A stretch of DNA of 64,000 bases from Gaetbulibacter saemankumensis DSM 17032 (GCF_000425645.1 NZ_KE384430.1:310001-374000), one strand, 5' to 3'. Positions 1 to 9,777 are shown, counted from the stretch's first letter. Translations and numbers: made by a program. Notes: generated by a model from the letters alone, not told the origin.

Positions 1-547
1 ATCTTTTGGGAGTATATATTGGCCGGCGTGACTCTACAATAAAGAGGCGATTATCTTCGGAATCGAAATCGATTTTATAAATAATTCCACGCGGGATTAA
101 CAAATAATCGCCGTATTTAAAATCAAGATTTCCCAAATGGGTTCTAAGCTTACCAGAACCTTTATGAATAAAAATTAGCTCATCGGCATCGGTATTCTTA
201 TAAAAATAATCCTGTGATTTTTGCATTGGTGCAGCCAAAATAATAGCACAATCAGAATTAACAAGAACTGTTTTTCTACTTTCTAAATAATCGGTCTCCG
301 GTGCCACCTGAAACCCTTTGAATCGATACGATTGAATATTATTAGCTTTACTTATTTTAGGCGCTACGCTATATTGTTTTTTAATTTCTTTTACTTGTGT
401 AGGACGCTGCTCGTGATAACTGTTTGTGGACATACCATCAAATCCAATAGTTCCAAATAACTGCTCGTAATACAAACTACCATCAGCTTTTTTAAACTGT
501 ATGTGACGTTTATGCGGAATGCTTCCTAATTTATGATAAAAAGGCAT
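1..547 (-). CDS. hmgA: homogentisate 1,2-dioxygenase, N-terminal part (cut by window edge)
   Basis: Homogentisate dioxygenase opens the aromatic ring of homogentisate to maleylacetoacetate in tyrosine and phenylalanine breakdown, using non-haem iron in the cytosol. The reading frame starts at an ATG at 545-547 and stays open to base 1, giving about 182 residues. It begins MPFYHKLGSIPHKRHIQF, the usual opening of bacterial HmgA, and continues through the N-terminal cupin-like region (for example DELIFIHKGSGKLRTHLG). The iron ligands lie in the C-terminal half and are outside the window, so activity cannot be judged. A near-consensus -7 element (TATCTTTA, minus strand, 617-624) lies upstream. 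The family call is fairly firm and rests on the opening motif. Confidence 0.88.
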   Translation of the reverse strand, partial: MPFYHKLGSIPHKRHIQFKKADGSLYYEQLFGTIGFDGMSTNSYHEQRPTQVKEIKKQYSVAPKISKANNIQSYRFKGFQVAPETDYLESRKTVLVNSDCAIILAAPMQKSQDYFYKNTDADELIFIHKGSGKLRTHLGNLDFKYGDYLLIPRGIIYKIDFDSEDNRLFIVESRRPIYTPKR

Positions 548-580
548 AACTTTAAATTTAAAATTTAATAAAATCTAATC

Positions 581-606
581 ATTTTTAAGGTGAACATCTT
601 AAAAAT
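581..606. promoter_or_regulatory. AT-rich inverted repeat upstream of hmgA
   Basis: ATTTTTAAG at 581-589 is matched by CTTAAAAAT at 598-606 around an 8-base spacer. It lies 34 bases upstream of the hmgA start and just downstream of a -7-like TATCTTTA (minus strand, 617-624), where a repressor would act. In AT-rich DNA a 9-bp arm may be chance, so an operator role is only a guess. The rest of the 548-767 gap shows nothing recognisable. Confidence 0.25.
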
Positions 607-767
607 GAACTACATATAAAGATACAATAAAGAAAACTTATTCAGGATTTCTCTTGATAAGAAAATGAAGTAATAGTAAAAGGTCCTGCCAAAAAAGTTT
701 CATATCTGAACAAATATCGCAAAAATTTCAATAATTAAAAAAGCTTTTAACAATTAGCATTAACCTG

Positions 768-2999
768 CTAAAACCAATAGCCTACATTAAAAAACCAGAT
801 ACTATCATGCAATTCAGGAGAATAGGTGTATTTAATTTCAATAGGCCCTAAAAATGTATCGAAACCATACCCCAAGGAATAACCACTATAATCGGGGGCA
901 GTGAACCACTCCCCTGAATCGAAAATATCATCTTCAATATTAGACCAATTACCTATTAACGAAATATAGTGTTTTTTTAAAAATTCATAATTCACAGTTA
1001 AAGACCCCTGAACATAACTATTTCCTGTAAGAGATATAAAATCATAGCCCAAAAATGGCACAAAATTATTTATAAGATTATTACCGTATCCACCTAGTGC
1101 AAAATCTAAAGTTTTGGTTGATTTATCACCAACTTTAAAACCTCCACTGGACTGGATAATGAAAGACATATTACGAAATGGCGTAAAAGCATACCCCATA
1201 TTAGCCTTTGCCAGAGTAAAGTTATTAAAACCAGCATTGAAATGTGATGCATAAAAATAATTATGCAAATCACCCTTAAAAAAGCCTCCTTTAGTTGGAA
1301 AATATTTATTATCGTAGGTATCTATTTTTAATTGTCCGAACAGACTTAAATAATTGGTGTTATCAAAAACCGTTTCGAAATCTTCTGAAGTATCAACAAA
1401 AGTTTCCGAGGTAACTTTTAATCGTTTGTGCTCAATACCTGCACTTATAGCAACGTCTTTTCTAAAAAGAGTCTGTAAGTAAAACTGATTTGTTAGGTCT
1501 CCCAATTCGACATCTAATTTATTGATTCCTCTTGTATTTAGCTCGTCTTCAGATAAAAGCATACTTGCATTAATATTTTTATCGAATTGCTGATACCTCG
1601 ATTTAACCCCAATACTCCAATAAAATCCTTTATCTATAAAATACTCGAAATTATAACGCACATTATCTCCTAAAATCAAATCTAATGATGCCACGTCATT
1701 ATTGAATAACAATCTCTTTTTTGTTAAATTTAATAGCACCGCCGACTTATATAGCTTATCATAATGCACGCCCAACTTTAAAAAAGTATTAGCCTTGGTC
1801 TCCTCCACTTTAGATAACAAATTATAGCCCTTTTGATCCTCTGATTCATGCAATTCGTACTGAAAAGCATCAAAATTATTTGTCGCAATCAGGTTGTTAA
1901 TTCCATCAACAAAACTTTTATAACTAATTCTTTCATTCGTTTTTAACTTTAACTTACCCAACACATAAGCTCTGGTGTAATTTTTTAAGCCTTTTACCTG
2001 AATCTCATTTATAGTAATAGAATCTTGCTTTTCTATTTTCAACTTTTCTCTAAAATGAACGCCATCAACTACTAAAAGATGCTTTAAATCTTGAATTTTA
2101 TTAATTGCCGATTGCTTCCCATTTTCTATAATCTGAGCTCCTGCATCAAATGATATCACGCCATATTCCTTTATATCTGGTTTTAAATAGATATCAGTCT
2201 TATCGGCCTTTAGCTTCATGTCGTTTATTGTTCGATAATTATTAATTTGAACCAAAACATCGATTGCCGATGATAATTCCTCGCGACTTGCAAGCCCATC
2301 CTGAACATCTACCCCAATTATAATGTCCATCCCCTTGGCTCTTAACTCGTCAATTGGGTAATTATTTACCACACCTCCATCAATTAACACCTGATCATTA
2401 ATATTAACTGGCTGAAATAAAGAAGGAAACGAACCACTCGCTAAAATGGACCTGGCCAAACTACCTTCTTTTAAAAACACAGGCTCCCCTGTTTCTACAT
2501 TAGTAGCAACACAAAAGAACGGAATGGATAACTGACTAAAATCACGAATACCACTGGTATGCAAAGTTAATTCTGAAAACAAATCATACATATTTTGCCC
2601 TCTGGATATAGCAGATGGCAACTTTATTTTGAAATTTTCAAACGGTAATGAAACAGCATATTTCTCGGAATTATTACGCTCAAAAAAAGCTTTTGAAGAT
2701 CTTGGTAAATCATCACTTATTAAGGTTTCGAAATCTATAGATCTAAAAATAGAATCTAATTGCTTCCCTGAATACCCTGAAGCATACAACCCACCAACAA
2801 TAGCCCCCATACTGGTTCCAGCAATATAATCTATATTTACCCCCAGACTATCAATTACCTCTAAAACACCAATATGAGCTAAACCTTTAGCCCCTCCACC
2901 ACTTAACACCAAGCCCACTTTTATATCTTCATGTGAAGTCTCTTGGGAGAACCCTTCCCAAACAGTAAACACCATTAAGATAAAGACTGCATACTTCAT
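768..2999 (-). CDS. patatin-like phospholipase with C-terminal outer-membrane barrel
   Basis: Predicted outer-membrane patatin-like lipid acyl hydrolase of the PlpD (type Vd autotransporter-like) architecture, 743 residues. A signal peptide ends at FSQ near residue 19. The patatin domain follows: oxyanion loop GGGAKG at 34-39, nucleophile elbow GTSMG with Ser63, and the DGG motif with Asp207 completing the Ser-Asp dyad. A POTRA-like segment begins near residue 325 (ITINEIQVKGLKNYTRAYVL). The rest is rich in alternating aromatic beta-strands like a 16-strand BamA/TpsB-type barrel and ends in an aromatic residue (GYWF). It lies 26 bp downstream of uvrC on the same strand and may be cotranscribed. 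All catalytic residues are present. Whether the passenger is surface-exposed or periplasmic cannot be read from the sequence. Confidence 0.88.
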   Translation of the reverse strand: MKYAVFILMVFTVWEGFSQETSHEDIKVGLVLSGGGAKGLAHIGVLEVIDSLGVNIDYIAGTSMGAIVGGLYASGYSGKQLDSIFRSIDFETLISDDLPRSSKAFFERNNSEKYAVSLPFENFKIKLPSAISRGQNMYDLFSELTLHTSGIRDFSQLSIPFFCVATNVETGEPVFLKEGSLARSILASGSFPSLFQPVNINDQVLIDGGVVNNYPIDELRAKGMDIIIGVDVQDGLASREELSSAIDVLVQINNYRTINDMKLKADKTDIYLKPDIKEYGVISFDAGAQIIENGKQSAINKIQDLKHLLVVDGVHFREKLKIEKQDSITINEIQVKGLKNYTRAYVLGKLKLKTNERISYKSFVDGINNLIATNNFDAFQYELHESEDQKGYNLLSKVEETKANTFLKLGVHYDKLYKSAVLLNLTKKRLLFNNDVASLDLILGDNVRYNFEYFIDKGFYWSIGVKSRYQQFDKNINASMLLSEDELNTRGINKLDVELGDLTNQFYLQTLFRKDVAISAGIEHKRLKVTSETFVDTSEDFETVFDNTNYLSLFGQLKIDTYDNKYFPTKGGFFKGDLHNYFYASHFNAGFNNFTLAKANMGYAFTPFRNMSFIIQSSGGFKVGDKSTKTLDFALGGYGNNLINNFVPFLGYDFISLTGNSYVQGSLTVNYEFLKKHYISLIGNWSNIEDDIFDSGEWFTAPDYSGYSLGYGFDTFLGPIEIKYTYSPELHDSIWFFNVGYWF

Positions 3000-3025
3000 A
3001 GGGTTATTTTGCTTTAGTAGGCGTT

Positions 3026-4819
3026 TTACTTTTCATGATAATAATTATAAATTTTTGAAGCTCTTGAAGCTCCTACAACATCTTCTAATTCATCTAATTT
3101 TGCATTTGCAACACGTTTAGCGGACTTAAACTTTTTTAATAATTCAACAATAGTTTTCTCGCCAATACCAGGAATCGTTTCTAATTCCGTATTTATAGCA
3201 TTTTTGCTACGTTTGTTTCTGTGATGCTCAATACCGAAACGATGCGCCTCATTTCTTAAAAACTGAATTACTTTTAAAGTTTCACTTTTCTTATCTAAAT
3301 ATAAGGGAATTGGATCATTCGGGTAAAATAATTCTTCCAAACGTTTTGCTATTCCGATAATTGCAATTTTTCCTCTTAGATTTAAGGCATCTAAACTTTT
3401 TAAAGCCGATGACAACTGTCCTTTACCGCCATCAATAATTATTAATTGTGGTAGAGGTTGATTTTCTTCTAACAAGCGCTTATACCTTCGGTATACCACC
3501 TCCTCCATGGAAGCAAAATCATCTGGTCCTTCAACAGTCTTTATATTAAAATGACGGTAATCCTTTTTACTAGGTTTTCCATTTTTAAAAACTACACAGG
3601 CTGCTACAGGATTGGTTCCTTGAATATTAGAATTATCAAAACATTCAATATGCCTCGGTTCTTCATGTAATCGCAAATCAACTTTCATTTGCGCCATAAT
3701 ACGATTGGCATGCCTATCCGGATCAGTAATTTTTATTTGCTTGAAACGCTCCATACGATAATATTTAGCATTTCTAACAGACAGATCTAAAATGTGTTTT
3801 TTATCGCCTAGCTGTGGCACAGTCACTTTTATATCTTCTCCTATATCTACTTTAAAAGGTACATAAATTTCTCTGGATTTTGAATGAAATCGTTGTCGAA
3901 TTTCCGTTATAGCCAACTCTAATAACTCTAAATCCGTTTCATCTAATTTTTTCTTTATTTCCAATGTATGCGACCTAATAATAGAGCCGTAAGATATTTG
4001 TAAAAAATTGATGTATCCATAACTTTCGTCACTTACAATTGAAAAAACATCAACATTACTTATCTTAGGATTAACAATTGTAGATTTAGCCTGATAATTC
4101 TCTAATATTTCTATCTTCTCCTTAACTTTTTGGGCCTCTTCAAAACGCATTTCGACCGCTAATTGCTTCATTTGGTTTCGAAACTGCGATAAAGAATCTT
4201 TAAAATTTCCTTTCAGAATTTCCTTTATATCCTGAATATTCGTTTGATATTCTTCCTCTGTTTCATATCCTTCACAGGGGCCTTTACAATTTCCTAAGTG
4301 ATACTCTAAACACACTTTATATTTTCCGGAATTAACTTTGTCTTCAGACAAATCATAATTACAGGTACGTAAGGAATATAAGCCTTTAATTAAATCAAGC
4401 AAAGTATGCACCGTCTTAACACTGGTGTACGGTCCAAAATAATCACTCCCATCCTTAATGACACGCCGGGTAGAAAACACACGTGGGAAACGTTCCTTTT
4501 TTATACATATCCAAGGATAAGATTTATCATCCTTAAGCAACACATTGTAGCGAGGCTGGTATTTTTTAATCAGATTATTTTCCAATAACAAAGCATCTGT
4601 TTCGCTATCTACAACAATATGCTTAATATCAGCTATTTTTTTTACCAAAACACGAGTTTTCCCTTGTTCGTGTGTTTTTGTAAAATACGAGGACACCCGC
4701 TTTTTTAAATTCTTTGCCTTTCCTACATAAATTATTGTGCCACTGGCATCATAATACTGATACACTCCAGGCTGATTTGGCAAGGTTTTCAACTGTATTT
4801 CTAGGGTAGGTTTATCCAT
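3026..4819 (-). CDS. uvrC: excinuclease ABC subunit C
   Basis: UvrC makes the 3' and 5' incisions around DNA lesions during nucleotide excision repair, after loading by UvrA and UvrB. The 597-residue product has the full architecture. The GIY-YIG nuclease is at residues 14-95 (GVYQYY at 18-23, IIYVGKAKNL at 29-38). A UVR motif that contacts UvrB lies near 215-245. The UvrC RNase H-like nuclease contains IECFDNSNIQG and the later LIIIDGGKGQL. A C-terminal helix-hairpin-helix contains ETIPGIGEKT. Length is normal for the family. The ATG start at 4819 gives the usual short leader before the GIY-YIG domain. It is divergent from the rimB-like gene, and the patatin gene follows closely. Confidence 0.97.
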   Translation of the reverse strand: MDKPTLEIQLKTLPNQPGVYQYYDASGTIIYVGKAKNLKKRVSSYFTKTHEQGKTRVLVKKIADIKHIVVDSETDALLLENNLIKKYQPRYNVLLKDDKSYPWICIKKERFPRVFSTRRVIKDGSDYFGPYTSVKTVHTLLDLIKGLYSLRTCNYDLSEDKVNSGKYKVCLEYHLGNCKGPCEGYETEEEYQTNIQDIKEILKGNFKDSLSQFRNQMKQLAVEMRFEEAQKVKEKIEILENYQAKSTIVNPKISNVDVFSIVSDESYGYINFLQISYGSIIRSHTLEIKKKLDETDLELLELAITEIRQRFHSKSREIYVPFKVDIGEDIKVTVPQLGDKKHILDLSVRNAKYYRMERFKQIKITDPDRHANRIMAQMKVDLRLHEEPRHIECFDNSNIQGTNPVAACVVFKNGKPSKKDYRHFNIKTVEGPDDFASMEEVVYRRYKRLLEENQPLPQLIIIDGGKGQLSSALKSLDALNLRGKIAIIGIAKRLEELFYPNDPIPLYLDKKSETLKVIQFLRNEAHRFGIEHHRNKRSKNAINTELETIPGIGEKTIVELLKKFKSAKRVANAKLDELEDVVGASRASKIYNYYHEK

Positions 4820-4946
4820 TATTTCAAAGGTAATTATTTTAAGGTTTTTAACTTTTATTACCTTTAATTAAATTATTTAATCTTTTATATTGTATTAGTT
4901 TTAGAATTAACTAATTTGCTACCTTGCGCCACTTTTATAAATTGTT

Positions 4947-5372
4947 ATGAGTAAAAAAATTCTTGGAAGAAAAGATCGCGTTGATTTTCCTAAGTTAGGA
5001 CTCTTCAACATCGATGTTAAAATTGACACAGGAGCTTACACCTCGGCTATTCATTGCTCTGAAATTATTGTAGAACAAGACAAATTGCGCTGTGTTTTCA
5101 ATAGTGATGTTCATAATAACTTTGGTAAAACCGAAATTGTGTTTAACGAATTCTCAAGAACCAATGTTCGTAGCAGTAACGGATTCAAAGAAAATCGCTA
5201 CAAAGTTAAATCTGAAGTCATTTTTTTTGGTAAAACTTATAAGATTAATCTAACTTTAAGCACACGAGACGACATGAAGTTTCCCGTGTTAATTGGAAGA
5301 CAGTTTCTAAAACGTAAATTTTTAGTCGATGTAGACATAGAAAATGCTTCCTATAATTACAAACCCATATGA
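4947..5372 (+). CDS. RimB-like retropepsin-type protease (ATP-dependent zinc protease family)
   Basis: A 141-residue member of the family once called ATP-dependent zinc proteases (COG4067), now seen as retropepsin-like aspartic proteases. The N-terminal DTGA at 27-30 is the aspartic-protease active-site triad with its flanking alanine, followed by YTSAIHC. A late hydrophobic-glycine segment (PVLIGRQFL) resembles the retropepsin psi-loop. The gene overlaps the rimK start by four bases (ATGA), so the two are translationally coupled. In Pseudomonas the homologue RimB acts with RimK on poly-glutamate tails of ribosomal protein S6. The pairing here supports the same role but does not prove it. The protein is single-domain and has no signal peptide. 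Confidence 0.85.
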   Translation: MSKKILGRKDRVDFPKLGLFNIDVKIDTGAYTSAIHCSEIIVEQDKLRCVFNSDVHNNFGKTEIVFNEFSRTNVRSSNGFKENRYKVKSEVIFFGKTYKINLTLSTRDDMKFPVLIGRQFLKRKFLVDVDIENASYNYKPI

Positions 5373-6250
5373 ACATAGTCATTTTATCCAGAAACCCTAA
5401 TTTATACTCAACCGACAGACTTGTTGAAGAGGGTGAACGTCGAGGACATAAAATGGAAATTATCGATCCTTTAAAATGTGATATTATCATTGAAAAGGAA
5501 AAACCTACAATTTATTATAAAGACCGCTATTTAGACTATGTCGATGCCGTAATTCCAAGAATAGGGGCGTCGATTACATTTTATGGCTGTGCCGTTGTGC
5601 GCCAGTTTGAAATGATGAATGTTTTTACCATAGCAACTTCAGATGCCATTCAGCGTTCACGTGATAAACTTCGCAGTTTACAACGCTTAAGCAAGGCTGG
5701 TATTGGTATGCCTAAAACGGTTTTTACAAATTATTCTCGTGATGTTGAAGAGGTCATAGAGCATGTTGGTGGCGTACCAGTGATTATTAAATTACTGGAG
5801 GGGACTCAAGGACTTGGAGTTGTTTTAGCTGAAACAAAAAATGCTGCAGAATCGGTACTAGAAGCCTTTAATGGACTGGAAGCCCGAGTAATTGTTCAGG
5901 AATTTATTAAAGAAGCTAAAGGCGCCGATTTACGTGCTTTAATTGTTGATGGACAAGTTGTTGGTGCCATGAAGCGTCAAGGCAAAGAAGGTGAATTCCG
6001 TTCTAATTTACATCGTGGTGGCTCCGCCAACATAATAAAATTAAGCAAAGAGGAATTACAATTAGCTAACAATGCATCTAAAGTTTTAAAACTGCCTGTT
6101 TGTGGTGTTGATATGCTACAATCCGAACGCGGCCCATTACTATTAGAGGTAAACTCTACACCCGGACTTGAAGGCATTGAAGCTGCCACCGGGCGTAATA
6201 TTGCTAAAAGTATTATTACGTATATAGAAAGAAATCGCCATAGAAAATAA
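5369..6250 (+). CDS. rimK: RimK-type ATP-grasp ligase (ribosomal protein S6 glutamate ligase family)
   Basis: An ATP-grasp ligase that adds glutamate to the C-terminus of ribosomal protein S6 in gamma-proteobacteria. The 293-residue length is close to the E. coli protein. The pre-ATP-grasp region starts [20 protein letters not shown]. The ATP-grasp core includes [18 protein letters not shown] (ATP-binding lysine and glycine loop), [18 protein letters not shown], and the metal-binding [15 protein letters not shown] with the Glu and Asn that hold Mg2+. The start ATG overlaps the upstream protease stop, and the M14 gene begins directly after its own stop. This three-gene arrangement points to a shared post-translational modification pathway. 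The actual substrate in this organism is inferred, not shown. Confidence 0.92.
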   Translation: MNIVILSRNPNLYSTDRLVEEGERRGHKMEIIDPLKCDIIIEKEKPTIYYKDRYLDYVDAVIPRIGASITFYGCAVVRQFEMMNVFTIATSDAIQRSRDKLRSLQRLSKAGIGMPKTVFTNYSRDVEEVIEHVGGVPVIIKLLEGTQGLGVVLAETKNAAESVLEAFNGLEARVIVQEFIKEAKGADLRALIVDGQVVGAMKRQGKEGEFRSNLHRGGSANIIKLSKEELQLANNASKVLKLPVCGVDMLQSERGPLLLEVNSTPGLEGIEAATGRNIAKSIITYIERNRHRK

Positions 6251-7225
6251 ATGCCACTACCTCCAAATAACATATTACATATATTAGATACGAAGGTTTA
6301 CCCTAGCGAAAGTAAGGAAGTAAATTTTGATGTAGCCAACCTACATACCTCTTCTAATGTTAATGTCCCTGTTATTATAGAAAGAGCTAAAAAACCAGGC
6401 CCTATTGTATTGTTTACTGCCGGCATACACGGTGATGAAGTAAATGGGGTAGAAATTGTTAGACAGCTCATCTCTAAAGGAATTAATAAACCCAAAATAG
6501 GCACCATTATTTGCATGCCGGTTATTAATATTTTTGGCTTCATCAATTTAAAGCGAGAATTCCCCGATGGACGTGATTTAAATCGTGTCTTTCCGGGTAC
6601 TGCAGACGGTTCGCTAGCCAGTCGAGTGGCCTATAAACTCATTGCAGAAATTATTCCGCATGTCGATTACATTATCGATTTTCATACCGGTGGTGCCGGA
6701 CGTTTTAATGCGCCTCAAATTCGCATTTCTAAAGAGAATAAAGACCTTAATGAACTTGCCAAAGTTTTTGGCGCCCCGTTTGTTTTATATTCTAAAAACC
6801 TGAATAAATCCTTTAGAAATTCCTGCTACAAGATGGGGAAACCCATGCTTCTTTTTGAAGGTGGAAAATCCTATCATATCGATGAGTCTGTTACGGCATC
6901 AGGCGTAAATGGCTCAAAACGTCTCTTACAGCATTTAGGTATGCTTAACACGAAATTAAAAGCCAGAAAACCTAAAAATGATACCGTTTTTATAAATGAA
7001 AGCCGGTGGATTCGTGCTAATTATTCGGGTATGTTCCGTGCTTCCATTGCTATAGGTAGTCTTGTTAAAAAAGGAGATATTTTAGGCAATATCACGGATC
7101 CCTATGGAAAGTTTAATCATCCTGTAAAAGCTCCGCATTCTGGCTACATAATTAACGTGAACGAATCTCCCATTGTCTATCAGGGTGATGCTTTATTTCA
7201 TATTTCAAAAAAATTAAAACGATAA
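6251..7225 (+). CDS. succinylglutamate desuccinylase/aspartoacylase-family M14 deacylase
   Basis: A zinc-dependent AstE/AspA-type deacylase of 324 residues. Zinc ligands are visible as GIHGDE (His60, Glu63) and DFHTG (His145), and the general-base glutamate sits in LLFEGGKS (Glu203). The C-terminal part (about 245-324) is a beta-rich biotinyl-lipoyl-like domain (KGDILGNITDPYG, VKAPHSGYIINV) often seen in this branch. The ATG immediately follows the rimK stop at 6248-6250, so the genes are certainly in one transcript. Arginine-catabolism neighbours of a true astE are absent. Together with the RimB-like protease and RimK, removal or trimming of an acidic amino-acid modification is the more likely job, though this is inference. 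Confidence 0.85.
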   Translation: MPLPPNNILHILDTKVYPSESKEVNFDVANLHTSSNVNVPVIIERAKKPGPIVLFTAGIHGDEVNGVEIVRQLISKGINKPKIGTIICMPVINIFGFINLKREFPDGRDLNRVFPGTADGSLASRVAYKLIAEIIPHVDYIIDFHTGGAGRFNAPQIRISKENKDLNELAKVFGAPFVLYSKNLNKSFRNSCYKMGKPMLLFEGGKSYHIDESVTASGVNGSKRLLQHLGMLNTKLKARKPKNDTVFINESRWIRANYSGMFRASIAIGSLVKKGDILGNITDPYGKFNHPVKAPHSGYIINVNESPIVYQGDALFHISKKLKR

Positions 7226-7235
7226 ATTTCCATTT

Positions 7236-7799
7236 ATGCTAAAATCAGAATTACGAAAAAAATACAAACATCTTCGTAACCCTTTAAGTATAGAACAAAC
7301 TGATGAGCTTAGTATTGACATTGCTAATCAGCTATTAAAATTACCTATTTGGACCTACAATTTCTACCATATATTCTTAACCATTGAAGAGCAAAAAGAA
7401 ATAAATACCGATTACATTTTAAATATTCTTTCCGGCAAGGATAAAAACATTTTAATTTCGAAAAGTGATTTTAAAACTGGTGGGATGGACCATTTTTTAC
7501 TTACCGACAATACGGTAATCAAGAAAAATAGTTACAATATACCCGAACCTGTAGATGGTATTGAAATAGCAGACCATAAAATCGATGTCGTCTTCATTCC
7601 TTTGTTAGCTTTCGATGAAACAGGCCAACGTGTTGGCTACGGCAAAGGATTCTACGATCGTTTTCTTTCAAAATGTAAACCACACGTTCTTAAAATTGGA
7701 CTATCGTTTTTTGAAGCTGAAACCGTAATTTCGGATGCCTACGAAAACGACATACCGTTAGATTATTGCGTGACTCCGAAAAAGATTTACAAATTCTAA
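7236..7799 (+). CDS. 5-formyltetrahydrofolate cyclo-ligase
   Basis: This enzyme converts 5-formyl-tetrahydrofolate to 5,10-methenyl-THF using ATP, in the cytosolic one-carbon pool. The 187-residue product shows the N-terminal basic helix MLKSELRKKYKHLR, a central PEP segment (YNIPEPVDG), and the diagnostic C-terminal motif GYGKGFYDRFL preceded by FIPLLAFDETGQRVGYG. Length matches the family. It follows the M14 gene by 10 bp and is probably the last gene of that operon. Its stop codon overlaps, in antiparallel, the stop of the exported-protein gene on the minus strand, a tail-to-tail overlap of four bases with no room for a terminator. Confidence 0.93.
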   Translation: MLKSELRKKYKHLRNPLSIEQTDELSIDIANQLLKLPIWTYNFYHIFLTIEEQKEINTDYILNILSGKDKNILISKSDFKTGGMDHFLLTDNTVIKKNSYNIPEPVDGIEIADHKIDVVFIPLLAFDETGQRVGYGKGFYDRFLSKCKPHVLKIGLSFFEAETVISDAYENDIPLDYCVTPKKIYKF

Positions 7800-9682
7800 T
7801 GGGCACAACTCTCGCAATAGGTTTTTCTTAAATACTTATCATCTAACAACTGAAAAGTAATACCACCGTCTTCATTAGAGTTAAACAACTGGCAAAAACG
7901 CTGTTTGTTTATGTTAATAGCATTAAACATGATGGTTCTATAATCATCATCATTCGTTAACTCCTTGTTTATTAAGGTAAGGTTAAGATAATAGAACAAT
8001 AAATTTTCGTTTATATCGATACTTCTTGCCTTTTCTTCCAAAGATTCTGCGGCCATAGCCACGGTTCCATAATAACTAAAAAACTGAGCTAAACTTAAAT
8101 AATCAAAATCCGATAATTTAAATTTATGATAATTATTTCTCACAAATGCCACAGATTTATCCTTATCGGTATAATCTCTTGTCTTCATTAAATTTTCAGC
8201 TTTAATAATGTGATAATTTACAAGCATTCGTGAAATCAAATCCGAATCGATACCATAATTTCTTAATGCTTTTATCTCATTGACAAGCATATTCTCTGTA
8301 ACTTCAACAGCATTATAACGCCATAAATTTAATTTAATGGCAACGATATTATAATTAATAGCAGGGTTGTTGGGTGCAATTTTTTCGAGCTCTAATAATT
8401 CATGGTATACAATAACCGCTTGCCTGAAATCCAACATGAATTTATAAACAGAATTTTTATTTAACATATTGACGTACTTTCCTTGTTTTGGAAGTGACAT
8501 TTTTTGCGAATATTCAGGAAACCCTTCAGAAATATAAAACCTTTCAAAAATGGAGTTTTGAATATCATTAGCTTCCACCAGGTTTTCTTTTGCAACACTT
8601 GCATTAAACTTGGCTAATAACTCCTCTTCTGAATCAGTACTGTATTTGTCCTTTTTTTCTAACTCCAGCTCAATAACTGCTTTTCTATGGTTTTTAAAAA
8701 TAGGTTCCATCTCTCTGGATAAGGCACCGGCTATTTTGTCCTTTATTTCAACTTTACTTAAGGGTGCCAGAAACTCATACTTAGTTCCTTTTATATCATT
8801 AAAAAATTCCACCCAGTTTTCAGATGACGACACGGTAGTTTTAATAGTTGGTTTTTGAAATGCTTGAAGGGCAGCCACAATGCTTTTTGCTCTTAAATCC
8901 TGAAGTTCTAGATTTCGACTTTCAATACCCTCGATTGAAGAATAACCTTTAATATTTATAGTCTTTATATTGAAATCTGTTAAACGAAGTGAATCGTAAA
9001 TTGGTTTTATATCGGTCTGTGAATAATTCGATTTATTTTTTTTAAAGGGTATTTGAAACTTTAAACTTTTACTTCTGGTAATATAACTTTGTTCTCCTAA
9101 GGCTTTAATTTGCTTAGTGTTATAGTATATAGAATCCAGATAAACTCCCATATCTAGTAAATCCCAATCGTAAGCATCTAGATCATAGATCACATAATAC
9201 TGACAAAGATTTTTATCACTTAAAAAAAGAATATTAAATTCCAATTCTGAATTCAATAGCACATCTGGAATCGTCCCTACTTCTACAGTAAAAATATTAT
9301 TGCCAACATCAGTAAGACCCTTTTTTAAAGCCTTTGAATACACAGGTTTTAGAAGAGTACCTTTTATTTGTACGTTTTCAATTGATTTCAGATTACAATC
9401 GTAGCGATCTTTAGTCACCACATCGACTGCGATGCCATCGCCAGGTTTATCAAATAACAGGTTAAACCAGGATGTATCATTAATTTCGAAGTAGAGTTTA
9501 TTCTGAGTTCGCTTTATAGAAAACTTGACTTCCTTCGGCTTTTGTTTAAAAACCTTTAAGCATTCGCTGCACTTTTCAGCTCTATCTTTTCCAGGAATAT
9601 TAATATCGAAAGTGGAGTTTTGAGCATATCCAAATGACACGACGAGCAATATAAAGGCAAACAGGAGGGACTGACCTTTCAT
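7796..9682 (-). CDS. uncharacterised exported protein with OmpA-like segment and terminal CxxC motifs
   Basis: I do not recognise a characterised family. The 628-residue product starts with a clear signal peptide (MKGQSLLFAFILLVVSFGYAQ). CSEC occurs at residues 38-41, and a second CxxC lies at the very end (CESC at 623-626, final residues AH). Residues about 239-272 (KGYSSIEG, N-x-E-L, LRAKSIVAAL) resemble the peptidoglycan-binding pattern of OmpA C-terminal domains. The second half looks alpha-helical and repeat-like, possibly TPR-related (NPAINYNIVAIKLNLWRYNA). It stands alone between convergent and same-strand genes. A TATCTTTA box (minus strand, 9714-9721) could be its promoter. A periplasmic or outer-membrane-associated role is likely, but the function is unknown. 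Confidence 0.72.
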   Translation of the reverse strand: MKGQSLLFAFILLVVSFGYAQNSTFDINIPGKDRAEKCSECLKVFKQKPKEVKFSIKRTQNKLYFEINDTSWFNLLFDKPGDGIAVDVVTKDRYDCNLKSIENVQIKGTLLKPVYSKALKKGLTDVGNNIFTVEVGTIPDVLLNSELEFNILFLSDKNLCQYYVIYDLDAYDWDLLDMGVYLDSIYYNTKQIKALGEQSYITRSKSLKFQIPFKKNKSNYSQTDIKPIYDSLRLTDFNIKTINIKGYSSIEGIESRNLELQDLRAKSIVAALQAFQKPTIKTTVSSSENWVEFFNDIKGTKYEFLAPLSKVEIKDKIAGALSREMEPIFKNHRKAVIELELEKKDKYSTDSEEELLAKFNASVAKENLVEANDIQNSIFERFYISEGFPEYSQKMSLPKQGKYVNMLNKNSVYKFMLDFRQAVIVYHELLELEKIAPNNPAINYNIVAIKLNLWRYNAVEVTENMLVNEIKALRNYGIDSDLISRMLVNYHIIKAENLMKTRDYTDKDKSVAFVRNNYHKFKLSDFDYLSLAQFFSYYGTVAMAAESLEEKARSIDINENLLFYYLNLTLINKELTNDDDYRTIMFNAININKQRFCQLFNSNEDGGITFQLLDDKYLRKTYCESCAH

Positions 9683-9777
9683 TTAATTGAGAGAGATTAA
9701 ATTAATATTCTATAAAGATAAACAAATATTTTGCTCGAAAATACCTACCTAAACGTATTTTCCATATCATACAGTAT

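Noticed and set aside
4825-4832. TACCTTTG (minus strand) as the uvrC promoter -7 box
   Set aside because: It matches the consensus but ends six bases before the ATG, which would give an essentially leaderless mRNA, and no -33 element is present; too uncertain to list.
9737-9762. GAAAATAC/GTATTTTC inverted repeat after lspA as a terminator
   Set aside because: Eight-bp AT-rich arms with no T-run; weak and possibly chance.
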